From the NCBI GenBank assembly GCA_027673765.1, contig JAQDWB010000006.1, positions 62,001 to 126,000 of the forward strand: 64,000 bases of DNA, given 5' to 3'. Below, one piece after another: positions 19,118-27,554 of this stretch. This DNA is from Coriobacteriaceae bacterium AM113-163. GTDB lineage: Bacteria; Actinomycetota; Coriobacteriia; Coriobacteriales; Coriobacteriaceae. The first letter of the stretch is position 1. Each line of letters starts with the position of its first letter. Made by a program: the position numbers and the translations under genes. The notes below the pieces were generated by a model. That model saw nothing but the letters and a program-made list of their open reading frames with translations, had not been told where the DNA came from and searched no databases.

Positions 19118-20788
19118 ATGTCTCAAGAAACCATCCGCGCGGCCGAGCGTGCCGCGGGACAGGTGAACGCCATGTCGACGTATGATCCGGACTCCGACCA
19201 GCTGCATGAGGAATGCGGCGTTTTTGGTGTCTGGGCGCCCGATCGCGACGTGGCTCGACTGACGTACTTTGGCCTGCGTGCACTGCAGCACCGTGGCCAA
19301 GAATCGGCGGGAATCGCCGTGGGTGACGGCGGTACGGTTATGGTCCGCAAGGATCTGGGCCTGCTCGACCGCGTGTTCTCCAATGCCGACTTGTCGACGC
19401 TCTCCGGTCAGCTGGCCGTGGGTCATGTGCGCTACGGCACCGCCGGCGCCAAGAGCTGGGAAGCCTCTCAGCCGCACCTCTCTACTATCAATAGCGTCAT
19501 TATCGCGCTCGCGCACAACGGTACCCTCGTCAACACCGACGAGCTGCGTCGCCAGCTGATTGAGCTGGGCGTGCCGTTCCTCTCCAATTCGGATTCCGAG
19601 GTCGCGACCAAGCTCATCGGCTACTTTACCCAGCGTACGGGCCACCTGCGCGAGGGCATTCGCAAGACCATGGAGCTCGTGCGCGGCGGCTACGCCATGA
19701 CGCTCATCAACGAGCAGGCGCTCTACGCCTTCCGCGATCCGCATGGCATTCGCCCACTGGTGTTGGGCAAGCTGGTGGACGAGGGCCTGGACCAGGCCGA
19801 TGCCGCATCCGTTTCGCAGCTGCCGTCGCAGGACGGCGCCGCGACGGTTGACGTTGCCACCCATGTCACCCGCGCCGGCGGCTGGGTCGTCGCCTCCGAG
19901 ACTTGTGCGCTCGACATTGTGGGTGCCGAGTACGTCCGCGACGTCCGTCCCGGCGAGATTTTGCGCATCAGCGCCGAGGGCCTTGTGTCCGAGCAGGGTG
20001 TGCCTGCCGCCGAGGAGCCTGCTAACTGCATCTTTGAGCAGGTCTACTTCGCTCGCCCCGATTCCATCATGAACGGCAAGAGCGTCTACGCTTGCCGTTA
20101 TGACATGGGTCGTCAGCTGGCACATGAGGAGCCCGTCGAGGCCGACCTGGTCATCGGCGTGCCCGACTCCGGCCTGCCGCCCGCGGAGGGCTATTCGCAC
20201 GAGAGCGGTATTCCCTTTGGCGAGGGCCTTATCAAGAACCGCTACGTGGGCCGCACGTTTATCGAGCCTACGCAGGAGTTGCGCGCCATGGGCGTGCGTA
20301 TGAAACTCAACCCGCTGCGCGACAACATCGAGGGCAAGCGCCTGGTCGTCATCGACGACTCCATTGTGCGCGGCACCACCATGGTGCAGCTCGTCAAGAT
20401 GCTGCGCAACGCCGGTGCCAAGGAGATTCATATTCGCATCAACTCGCCCGAGGTCATCTGGCCGTGCTTCTACGGTATCGATACCGACGTGCAGTCGCAG
20501 CTTATCAGCGCCAACAAGACGGTCGATGAGATCTGCGAGTACATTGGCGCCGATTCGCTGGCCTTCCTTTCGGTCGAGGGCCTGCTGAAGGTCATGCCCA
20601 AGGGCGGCTACTGCGACGCGTGCTTTACCGGCCGCTATCCCGTGGCGATTCCCGAGAGCTTTGGCCGCGACAAATTCATGGAGGGCTTTAAGCCCCGCAA
20701 CCTGGACAAGCCGCTACACTTTGACGACGACGCCGTGGTCGAGAAATATGACGACCGCAGCTGGGAAGAGGAGCACGGTGAGGCCTAA
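19118..20788 (+). CDS. purF: Amidophosphoribosyltransferase
   Basis: PurF makes 5-phosphoribosylamine from PRPP and glutamine, the first committed step of purine synthesis. The N-terminal nucleophile is C33 in HEECGVFG, which must be exposed by propeptide cleavage. LRALQHRGQESAG, the PRPP loop VVIDDSIVRGTT and a cysteine pair in GYCDACF (Bacillus-type iron-sulfur enzyme) are present. From ATG 19118 the propeptide would be 32 residues. A second ATG at 19172, behind AGGTGA, would leave 14 residues, closer to the 11 known for Bacillus, so the true start is uncertain. Roughly 35 extra residues (around VDEGLDQADAA) lie in the glutaminase half. The stop codon TAA is the first part of a hairpin repeat. 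Confidence 0.95.
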   Translation: MSQETIRAAERAAGQVNAMSTYDPDSDQLHEECGVFGVWAPDRDVARLTYFGLRALQHRGQESAGIAVGDGGTVMVRKDLGLLDRVFSNADLSTLSGQLAVGHVRYGTAGAKSWEASQPHLSTINSVIIALAHNGTLVNTDELRRQLIELGVPFLSNSDSEVATKLIGYFTQRTGHLREGIRKTMELVRGGYAMTLINEQALYAFRDPHGIRPLVLGKLVDEGLDQADAASVSQLPSQDGAATVDVATHVTRAGGWVVASETCALDIVGAEYVRDVRPGEILRISAEGLVSEQGVPAAEEPANCIFEQVYFARPDSIMNGKSVYACRYDMGRQLAHEEPVEADLVIGVPDSGLPPAEGYSHESGIPFGEGLIKNRYVGRTFIEPTQELRAMGVRMKLNPLRDNIEGKRLVVIDDSIVRGTTMVQLVKMLRNAGAKEIHIRINSPEVIWPCFYGIDTDVQSQLISANKTVDEICEYIGADSLAFLSVEGLLKVMPKGGYCDACFTGRYPVAIPESFGRDKFMEGFKPRNLDKPLHFDDDAVVEKYDDRSWEEEHGEA

Positions 20789-20827
20789 AACCTGCCATGT
20801 AGGGACAGGTTTATTTTGGTAGGTTTT
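20787..20827 (+). terminator. Hairpin repeat starting in the purF stop codon
   Basis: AAAACCTGCC (20787-20796) pairs with GGTAGGTTTT (20818-20827), enclosing a GGGACAGGTTTATTTT segment. The same sequence forms both arms of the 200-bp element at 47201-47400, where it also abuts a stop codon (pth). It probably serves as terminator. Confidence 0.7.
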
Positions 20828-20943
20828 ACCTGCTGTTTTGTTGATATGACGGCGCGTGCTGTTATGGCGCGCGCCGAAATGACGCAACTATGAGCACCGT
20901 TTGGCGCCTGCTCGTCAGACGGTAGTGGGAGAGGAAGGCTCAG

Positions 20944-22047
20944 ATGAGCGACAGCAAGCATGTGACGTACGAGGACGCCGGCGTCGATACCGCCGAGGGC
21001 GGCCGCGCCGTCGACGCTATTAAGCAGATGGTCAAGGACACCAACCGCCCCGAGGTCATCGGCGGCATCGGTGGCTTTGGTGGCCTGTTCTCGGCCGCCG
21101 CGCTTAAGGATATGGAAGACCCGATCCTGATTAGCGGCACCGACGGCGTGGGCACCAAGCTCGTGCTCGCCCAGATCATGGACCGTCACGAGACGGTGGG
21201 CCAGGACTTGGTCGCCATGTGCGTCAATGACATTTTGGCTTCGGGCGCCGAGCCGCTGTTCTTCCTGGATTACGTTGCCATCGGTCACATTGAGGCCGAG
21301 CACATGGCAAAGATCATTAAGGGTGTGGCCGACGGCTGCAAGCTCGCGGGCTGCGCGCTCGTGGGCGGCGAGATGGCCGAGCACCCCGGCGTCATGGCTC
21401 CCGCCGACTACGACCTCGCCGGCTTTACCGTGGGCGTCGTCGACCGTCCCAAGATGCTTGACCCCGCGAACGTTCGCCCCGGCGATGTGATCCTGGGTCT
21501 GCCTTCCACCGGCGTGCACTCCAACGGCTACTCGCTTGTGCGCAAGGTCATCGGCGTCGACGGCATCAAGCCGGGCACGCCCGAGGCCGCCGCTAAGGCC
21601 GAGGAACTGAGCCGTCCGCTCGAGGAGCTCGACGGTGCTTCGCTGGCCGATGCTCTGCTGGCCCCTACGCGCATTTACGTCAAGCCGATTCTGGAGCTGC
21701 TGCGCGGCGGCGCCAACGTGCACGCCATCGCCCACATCACCGGCGGCGGCATTACCGAGAACCTCAACCGCGCGCTCGCCGACGATGTCGATGCCGTGGT
21801 CACCCGCAGCGGCGCCGAGATGGGCTGGGATGTTCCGCCCGTCATCACCTACGTGTCGCGTCAGGCCGAGCTCGCGCCCAACGAGGCATGCAAGACCTTC
21901 AACATGGGCGTCGGCCTGTGCCTGATCGTTGCCCCCGAGGACGAGGCTGCCGTGACCGAGGCCCTGGTCGCGCTGGGCGAGAAGCCGTTCCGCGTGGGCG
22001 AGTGCGTTGAGGGTTCCGGTAAGGTCGTGTACTCCGATGAGCGCTAG
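20944..22047 (+). CDS. purM: Phosphoribosylformylglycinamidine cyclo-ligase (AIR synthetase)
   Basis: PurM closes the imidazole ring of AIR using ATP. The 367-residue protein shows the PurM/SelD-family fold: GGIGGFGGLF, ISGTDGVGTKL, MCVNDILASGAEPLFFLDY, GGEMAEHPG and HITGGGITENLNRAL. Length is slightly above the roughly 345 typical for bacterial PurM. GAGAGGAAG precedes the ATG. The 155 bp after purF hold only the hairpin repeat, so it may be a separate unit or read through. Its last 11 nt overlap the purN start, indicating translational coupling. Confidence 0.96.
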   Translation: MSDSKHVTYEDAGVDTAEGGRAVDAIKQMVKDTNRPEVIGGIGGFGGLFSAAALKDMEDPILISGTDGVGTKLVLAQIMDRHETVGQDLVAMCVNDILASGAEPLFFLDYVAIGHIEAEHMAKIIKGVADGCKLAGCALVGGEMAEHPGVMAPADYDLAGFTVGVVDRPKMLDPANVRPGDVILGLPSTGVHSNGYSLVRKVIGVDGIKPGTPEAAAKAEELSRPLEELDGASLADALLAPTRIYVKPILELLRGGANVHAIAHITGGGITENLNRALADDVDAVVTRSGAEMGWDVPPVITYVSRQAELAPNEACKTFNMGVGLCLIVAPEDEAAVTEALVALGEKPFRVGECVEGSGKVVYSDER

Positions 22048-22735
22048 CGAGCAGATGGCTGCTGTCGAGGGCCTGGGCTTTGTGCCCTACACCCGTCCGA
22101 CCGGCACCGATACGGCCGAGCCGCTCAAGATTGGCGTGCTTATCAGCGGTTCGGGTACCAACCTGCAGGCGCTGATCGACCTTATCGCCGCCGGCAAGCT
22201 CAATGCTTCGATTGAGCTTGTAGTGTCGAGCCGTCCTTCGGCCAAGGGCTTGCAGCGCGCCGAGCGTGCGGGCATCCAGACGCTCACGCTGTCCAAGGAT
22301 ATCTATGCCGACCCCATCTCGGCTGACGAGATCATCGCGCATGAGCTGCTCGAGCGCGGCTGCGAATATGTGGTCATGGCCGGCTATATGCGCATGGTGC
22401 ACACGCCGCTGCTGGCGGCGTTCCCCAATCGCGTGGTCAACCTGCATCCGGCGCTGCTGCCGAGCTTTACCGGTGCCCATGCGATTGACGATGCGTTTGC
22501 TCGCGGCGTCAAGGTGACCGGCGTGACCGTGCACTTTGCCAACGAGATCTACGACAACGGCCCCATCATTGCCCAGCGTGCGCTGGCTGTTGAGGAGGGC
22601 TGGGACGTCGACACGCTTGAGGAGCACATCCACGCGATCGAGCATGTGCTGTATCCCGAGGTCGTGCAAATGCTCGCCGATGGCCGCGTCCACGTGCTGG
22701 AGAGCGGCAAGGTTGCTATCGACCCGGCGCGCTAG
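22037..22735 (+). CDS. purN: Phosphoribosylglycinamide formyltransferase
   Basis: PurN transfers a formyl group from 10-formyltetrahydrofolate to GAR. The core shows IGVLISGSGTNLQALID, VVSSRPSAKGLQRA, VMAGYMRM, VNLHPALLPSFTG with the catalytic asparagine and histidine, and HFANEIYDNGPII. ATG 22037 overlaps the purM stop; it adds about 35 residues before the conserved core, longer than in E. coli PurN, and ATG 22055 is an alternative. Without a clear own ribosome site the gene probably depends on purM translation. A strong terminator at 22786 ends the operon. Confidence 0.94.
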   Translation: MSASEQMAAVEGLGFVPYTRPTGTDTAEPLKIGVLISGSGTNLQALIDLIAAGKLNASIELVVSSRPSAKGLQRAERAGIQTLTLSKDIYADPISADEIIAHELLERGCEYVVMAGYMRMVHTPLLAAFPNRVVNLHPALLPSFTGAHAIDDAFARGVKVTGVTVHFANEIYDNGPIIAQRALAVEEGWDVDTLEEHIHAIEHVLYPEVVQMLADGRVHVLESGKVAIDPAR

Positions 22736-22785
22736 CGCGTGTAAACAGGTCACCTAGGTTTCTTTGTGACATAAGCAATCGAAAT

Positions 22786-22830
22786 AGCCGCTTGGGGCAT
22801 ATGGAACCACATGTGCCCCAAGCGGCTTTT
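22786..22830 (+). terminator. Rho-independent terminator
   Basis: AGCCGCTTGGGGCA (22786-22799) pairs with 22814-22827, followed by TTTT. It closes purMN. Confidence 0.88.
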
Positions 22831-22881
22831 ACCGTCTCTTCGATTTCGGGCTCCTGATAACGTGACAGGTGGGACCGAAAA

Positions 22882-23037
22882 ATGGAGGGGGGGGTGGTTG
22901 GCTGCGAGCATGATATGGATATCAGCGGCGATTTCTCCATCTCGGTAAATAAAAATGGCTTCAAGTTCAGTATCGGTTCGAACTTCGAGGTAGCAACCCT
23001 GTTCAACGATTTTCTTACACTGACACCCATGTCATGA
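22882..23037 (+). CDS. Possible small protein or gene remnant (51 residues)
   Basis: An ATG at 22882 opens 51 codons to TGA at 23035-23037. The peptide includes HDMDISGDFSISVNKNGFKF and looks protein-like (alternating hydrophobic and polar residues), but it has no clear ribosome-binding site and no family that I recognise. It sits at the border where GC content falls and the zinc-ribbon block begins. It could be the fossil end of a lost gene. Confidence 0.25.
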   Translation: MEGGVVGCEHDMDISGDFSISVNKNGFKFSIGSNFEVATLFNDFLTLTPMS

Positions 23038-23192
23038 GCAAGGATAACTAGCCGGTATAGAGTCGCTTGAGCGGGTATGCGTCTGTTCAAGTGACCCATC
23101 GATTTGTTTAAGAAATAGTTAAACTACGAAACAAACGGCACGTGGGTAACTCACGACTCAGCGAGAGTAAAAGGAATAGGAGAAGAAGGTTC

Positions 23193-24410
23193 ATGTTTTG
23201 CCCCAAATGTGGCAGCAAGATTGGTGATGATGCGCGGTTCTGTACCGAATGCGGTCTGCCCTTGGGCGGGCTCTCGGGCAAGACTGCGGCCGAGGAGGGG
23301 CCCAAGGCCGAGCCGTCGGAGCGAGAATCATCGTCCGCTGAAGTCATAATGGAACCCACAGATACCGAAACGGACTCTGCGATAGGATCCGCGAATGCCG
23401 AGTCCACAGCAGAACCGAGCCCCGAGCCGGTCTCGAAGACCGCGAATAGCGGTCACTCCCAGATGTACAACTTCTTAATGCAACGCTGTCAGGTCGGTAA
23501 CCGCCTAGTGCCGCAGTTTGCTATCATGATCGCCGCATTTATCGCCGCGGCAGGCATCGCTTACGCTGCTTTCATGCTCTACAAGAACGTCATTGAGCCC
23601 AATCTCCAGCAGCAATCCGTGCAACAGGAGCAAGCGACCGAAAGGCCCAAGAAGGACGAGAGAGCGGTCGAAGAAGTTGTCTATACGTTGGAGGCAAAGT
23701 CATTGACGGTGTCTGCTCCGGTCGACCCTATGCTCGAACAGGGCGAGCGGAGGGACATGGAATGGTCCTATCCGCAACTTAAGAGCTCCACCAAAGACGA
23801 CGTTGCAGACAAAATTAACAAGGCGATTCTCGAGCCCCTTCAAATTGACGCGGAGCGAACAAATCGAGCATCAGATAATGAGCAATCAGATGCTGAGTTG
23901 TACCCCGACGGCGAATTTCCCTGCATATCGAGAAACGTGACGGTAACGTACATGGATGAGAACTTTTTCTGTATCCGTGACGAGCGCTATTCGACGGGAT
24001 GGGGTCCGCATGGCGGCACGGTTGTGACTGGTGTTATTTTTGATTTGCATACGGGTGATGCTGTTAGTCCTCAGGACATGTTTGGCATTGATACCGAGGA
24101 TCTTGCCAGTTCCATGAGTTCGGCAGTTTGGCCGTATCTTACGGAAATGGGCAGAGAACATCCGTCTGATTACAATTCGATGCTCATGCGGAGTAATTCT
24201 TCGGACTATTCAATCAAGGGCTCAACGTGCTTGTGTGTGACATCCAAGGGACTGGTGTATCACACCGAAGACTATGAGCTCGGTACTTTTGCGGACGGCA
24301 ATTGCGAGATTTTGGTTGCGTCCTGGGATGATGAGTCTCAAGTGGGGTCCGAAGTAACCCCTGATGAGGTCAAGGACGGTACAACGGTGAAAGTCGATAA
24401 GGAGGACTAA
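23193..24410 (+). CDS. Zinc-ribbon membrane protein with RsiV-like C-terminal domain
   Basis: The 405-residue protein starts with a CPKCG/CTECG zinc ribbon (residues 3-22). A Glu/Ser-rich linker follows, then one transmembrane helix (about 108-130, within QFAIMIAAFIAAAGIAYAAF) and an extracytoplasmic region. The end carries a DUF3298/RsiV-like block (GPHGGTVVTGVIFDLHTGD), a domain found in extracytoplasmic sensors and anti-sigma factors. The ATG at 23193 follows GAAGAAGG and starts directly at the zinc ribbon. The gene overlaps nothing, but the next gene begins 1 nt after its stop, so the two are coexpressed. The membrane segment and its flanks resemble those of the gene at 29820. Function unknown; a sensor role is a guess. 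Confidence 0.75.
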   Translation: MFCPKCGSKIGDDARFCTECGLPLGGLSGKTAAEEGPKAEPSERESSSAEVIMEPTDTETDSAIGSANAESTAEPSPEPVSKTANSGHSQMYNFLMQRCQVGNRLVPQFAIMIAAFIAAAGIAYAAFMLYKNVIEPNLQQQSVQQEQATERPKKDERAVEEVVYTLEAKSLTVSAPVDPMLEQGERRDMEWSYPQLKSSTKDDVADKINKAILEPLQIDAERTNRASDNEQSDAELYPDGEFPCISRNVTVTYMDENFFCIRDERYSTGWGPHGGTVVTGVIFDLHTGDAVSPQDMFGIDTEDLASSMSSAVWPYLTEMGREHPSDYNSMLMRSNSSDYSIKGSTCLCVTSKGLVYHTEDYELGTFADGNCEILVASWDDESQVGSEVTPDEVKDGTTVKVDKED

Positions 24411-24411
24411 C

Positions 24412-26028
24412 ATGTTCTGTCCCAACTGTGGATTTGAGCTTGATGGCGATTTGCGATACTGCACCGAGTGTGGCCATGCACTCGAAGATGCAAAGGCGGT
24501 GCTGAACTCTGCCGGCAACGAAGTGGCAGAAGAGCCTTCCGTTATCAATGAGGCTGCGGAAGAGATTTTCGCTAGTGACGAAACGGAGAAGGAGCCTTCC
24601 GCCGGTGCCGAGGCGGGGGAGGAAAAGTCGCCCGTGGAGAGCGAGCCCGTAGCGGACGAAGAAGACGACCGGCCCAAGGACGACGTGTCGTCCGATGCAA
24701 CGCCTTCGATTCAAGCCGTGCGCGCCGACCGGCCAAAGCCGAGCAATCCGGTCGCCAAGCCCGTCGCGGCGCCAGCCCCTGCGCCTGCGGCGAATGTATC
24801 CGCACAGAAAAAGGAGCCCAAGGCGCTCTATATCGTTGGTATCGTCGTTGGTCTGGCAGTCATTGCCATCTTTAGCTATCTGCTGTTCTTTAGCAAGTCC
24901 GGCGACGTTGCCCATTACGGCCAGGACAAGGCCATCGTGGTGGCCCAAGAATCCAAGATTACCCCGACCGACGCAAAGGGCGAGAAGATCAAGAAGTACT
25001 CGGTGACCCTGAACGGCGACAACGGCTACAGCACCAATGCTGAGGTTAAGGGTGACGAGGGCTTCACGGTAAGCCAGTTTCCCGATATCAAACCGGGAAA
25101 ATATACCCTCACCGTTAGGGACTCCAAGTCAAAAGTCGAGTGGGGCATTCCCGTCAAAGTCGTCGATAACTCTAAATCCACTGATGCCGTAAAAGAGGTT
25201 TCCCTCGAGGTGCCTAAGGCCAACGAGGCCGATACAAAGACAGGCGAAGGCGACAAGAAGGATGGAGGCGCCGCTGCGGACAATACCGCTGCGTATGCCG
25301 CTTACAAGCAAAAGTGCCAGGAATATCTCGCGTGCTATGGAGAGCCACGAATTGTTGAGGCGACTGATTCTGTCTATGCGATGCGGGGGCTTTGTCTTGC
25401 CGACCTCGTTGATTTTGATCAGGATGGCCAGCCTGAGCTCTTGACCGTTGTGAACGGTATGAGCGATGACGAATTAAAGAGCGCTTGGAATGGAGATATA
25501 GAGGGACTTCAGAAGTCCTACACCGTAGAGGTTTGGTCGGCAGCTGATGGTGGCGTCAAGAGGCTTTACAGTCAAAATTGGCTTGATAACAGCAACGGAG
25601 GAACGATGTTTCTTCCGCTGATTAAAGCGGATGACGGCAGCATCCTCGTAAGCCAAAGAACATATGAGATAAGCAATGCGATTACGGCATTGCTTGCTGG
25701 CAGGCAGGCTTTGGCTGGGGACAATACTTCGGTATACGGCAAGAAAGGCGATGTTTTTTCGCTTGTAAGCAACTACGAGTCTTGGGGAGTTGCGCCGAGC
25801 GAGGGCAATGGCTACGAAGGCTATTATGCGTTGGAGGGCAAGGAAATTTCCGGGACGGACTATAATGCTCTATATCAGCAATTTGGCTATGGGCACAATT
25901 ACCGGACATACTACTTCCTTGATTTCTCAACCTCAGATTACGGCTCTATTTCGGGGGAATCCCACGTCGATCCCAAACAAGTTGCGGAAGTCACCAAAGA
26001 TACGCTCAAAAAGGTGGGAATCGAATAA
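24412..26028 (+). CDS. Zinc-ribbon membrane protein, unknown function
   Basis: This 538-residue protein has an N-terminal zinc ribbon (CPNCG, CTECG), a long acidic and Ala/Pro-rich linker to about residue 140, one transmembrane helix (LYIVGIVVGLAVIAIFSYLL), a probable beta-sandwich domain (about 165-260) and a C-terminal region containing DFDQDGQPELLTV. That acidic loop resembles the calcium-binding repeats seen in adhesins and in the neighbour at 29820 (DLNGDGIDELFVGF). The start is 1 nt after the previous stop. A good terminator follows. The layout (intracellular zinc ribbon, extracellular sensor-like domain) is shared with two other genes in this block. Confidence 0.75.
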   Translation: MFCPNCGFELDGDLRYCTECGHALEDAKAVLNSAGNEVAEEPSVINEAAEEIFASDETEKEPSAGAEAGEEKSPVESEPVADEEDDRPKDDVSSDATPSIQAVRADRPKPSNPVAKPVAAPAPAPAANVSAQKKEPKALYIVGIVVGLAVIAIFSYLLFFSKSGDVAHYGQDKAIVVAQESKITPTDAKGEKIKKYSVTLNGDNGYSTNAEVKGDEGFTVSQFPDIKPGKYTLTVRDSKSKVEWGIPVKVVDNSKSTDAVKEVSLEVPKANEADTKTGEGDKKDGGAAADNTAAYAAYKQKCQEYLACYGEPRIVEATDSVYAMRGLCLADLVDFDQDGQPELLTVVNGMSDDELKSAWNGDIEGLQKSYTVEVWSAADGGVKRLYSQNWLDNSNGGTMFLPLIKADDGSILVSQRTYEISNAITALLAGRQALAGDNTSVYGKKGDVFSLVSNYESWGVAPSEGNGYEGYYALEGKEISGTDYNALYQQFGYGHNYRTYYFLDFSTSDYGSISGESHVDPKQVAEVTKDTLKKVGIE

Positions 26029-26033
26029 AAACT

Positions 26034-26069
26034 GAAAGGGGCTTGGAAAACTGTTTCCAAGCCCCTTTC
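26034..26069. terminator. Bidirectional terminator between convergent genes
   Basis: GAAAGGGGCTTGGAAA (26034-26049) pairs perfectly with 26054-26069, 4-nt loop. The minus-strand ATPase gene ends at the next base, 26070. Confidence 0.88.
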
Positions 26070-27452
26070 TTATAGTAGTTGCTCGAGTCCAACAAGCCTC
26101 GCGTTGCTTGCTTGAGCCGCTCTATTTTGACACGCTTTGGTAAATCCACTCTTGCTAAACAAGTAGCACTGTTTGATCGGCTGGCCCAGCAGCGCGCTGC
26201 GTCGCTCGAGTGTTTCAAGAACGTCGGTATCTACGGGCTCGTTTCTCCATTTGCACTCGCCAACGATGAGCTCCCCATCGGCGTCCTCAAGCACAACGTC
26301 AATCTCTTCTTGCCGGCGCGTGTTTGGGTTCGTGCCCCACCAAGAGCCGATTGCCTTGGGCAGCACATCCAGCTCGCTCTCAACAACCTGCCGCATCAAC
26401 CACTGGCGGCACACTTCTTCAAATGCAGGACCCACAAAGGTGGACAAATCATGCTTGGCGATACGCGCGGCCACAGCGGCTCCGAGCCCCTCCTCAATTG
26501 TTCCTGCGTACAGTGGAACAAAACGATACCAAAACCTAAACAGGTTATCGCAGATCCGATAGACTACCTGGCGTTTTGTTGCCTTTACAACAGGCGTGAC
26601 GCGCTCAACGATTCGCAGCTCGATCAATGCGTCGAGCAGTCGCGCGACCTGTGGCGTTGCGAGGTGGGTAACATCGGCAATCTCTTTGGAGCGTACATAG
26701 CCGTTGGCAATGGCGGTTATGACGGCATTGTAGATAGCCGGGCTGCGGACCTCTTGCAGCAGATAGTTCTGGGGTTCGGCATACAAAAACGCATCTTGAC
26801 GCAACAGCGCATGCTCAAGGTTCCATTGAGTGGAACGCGTGCCATCGAGCTGTGATAGATAGAGCGGCATCCCGCCAACAACGGAATACAGCTCGATGAC
26901 CCTTTCGATGGGTGCATCGGGAAGCATGAGCGCCGCGTCGAAGATGGTGAAGGGGTCAATGCGCAGCTGCATGGTGCGGCGTCCATAAAGAGGGCTTTGG
27001 TGTCCTAGTACCTGGTGTTCCATAAAGCTCATGGACGACCCGCAGAGTACGAGGAACAGCTTGCTCGTGTCTTTATGTCGATCGATAAGCGTTTGCAGGC
27101 ACGAAGAGATGCCCGGATCGCTCTCGGCGAGGTAGGGATACTCGTCAATAATCAGAACGATTCGCTCTGTCTTGGCGTGTTCGAAGACGGATTCGAGTGC
27201 AACCTGGATAGAGGGGAACGCTGCTCCTGCGGCGCTATCGCCAAGTATCTCGCGGCTGAGCAGCGCGAGATTTTCGCTTGCAACGGTTTGCTGCCCAGTA
27301 AAGAAGATCACATGGGGTTTGCCCTGTGTAAAGGCGTGAAGCAGGCTGGTTTTACCTACGCGACGCCTTCCATAGACTACAGCAAACTGAAAGGAACCCT
27401 TTTGATAGGCGGTTTCCAGGGATTCAAGCTCTTCCCGACGTCCAACAAACAT
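26070..27452 (-). CDS. ATPase of the archaeal-ATPase/DUF234 family
   Basis: The 460-residue protein has an N-terminal P-loop ATPase (FVGRREELESL, Walker A GRRRVGKTS, Walker B LIIDEYPY). A winged-helix stretch follows in the middle (KEIADVTHLATPQVARLLDALI). The C-terminal DUF234-type domain contains FRFWYRFV and a PD-(D/E)XK-like EIDVVLEDADGELIVGECKW motif. Proteins with this layout are common as single genes in gut bacteria and their role is not established; DNA binding and cleavage are suggested by the domains. It is preceded by a large AT-rich palindrome (27464-27509) that looks like an autoregulatory operator. The Walker A and nuclease residues are intact. Confidence 0.85.
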   Translation of the reverse strand: MFVGRREELESLETAYQKGSFQFAVVYGRRRVGKTSLLHAFTQGKPHVIFFTGQQTVASENLALLSREILGDSAAGAAFPSIQVALESVFEHAKTERIVLIIDEYPYLAESDPGISSCLQTLIDRHKDTSKLFLVLCGSSMSFMEHQVLGHQSPLYGRRTMQLRIDPFTIFDAALMLPDAPIERVIELYSVVGGMPLYLSQLDGTRSTQWNLEHALLRQDAFLYAEPQNYLLQEVRSPAIYNAVITAIANGYVRSKEIADVTHLATPQVARLLDALIELRIVERVTPVVKATKRQVVYRICDNLFRFWYRFVPLYAGTIEEGLGAAVAARIAKHDLSTFVGPAFEEVCRQWLMRQVVESELDVLPKAIGSWWGTNPNTRRQEEIDVVLEDADGELIVGECKWRNEPVDTDVLETLERRSALLGQPIKQCYLFSKSGFTKACQNRAAQASNARLVGLEQLL

Positions 27453-27463
27453 GATGTGCCTCG

Positions 27464-27509
27464 CTCATATACGTATTACTAACATATATATTACTAACAC
27501 GTATATGAG
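27464..27509 (-). promoter_or_regulatory. Palindromic operator/promoter of the DUF234 ATPase gene
   Basis: CTCATATACGT (27464-27474) is the exact reverse complement of ACGTATATGAG (27499-27509). On the minus strand the inside holds two direct copies of GTTAGTAATA separated by TATAT, giving possible -10 boxes just ahead of the gene. The site lies 12 bp from the start codon and is strikingly AT-rich. Confidence 0.6.
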
Positions 27510-27554
27510 CAACTTTCCACCCGTCAATCGGATGGAACAGAAATGACAGCGTTT

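Noticed and set aside
22716..23099. Possible 127-residue minus-strand gene after purN
   Set aside because: It overlaps the purN end and a strong terminator, and lacks a ribosome-binding site.
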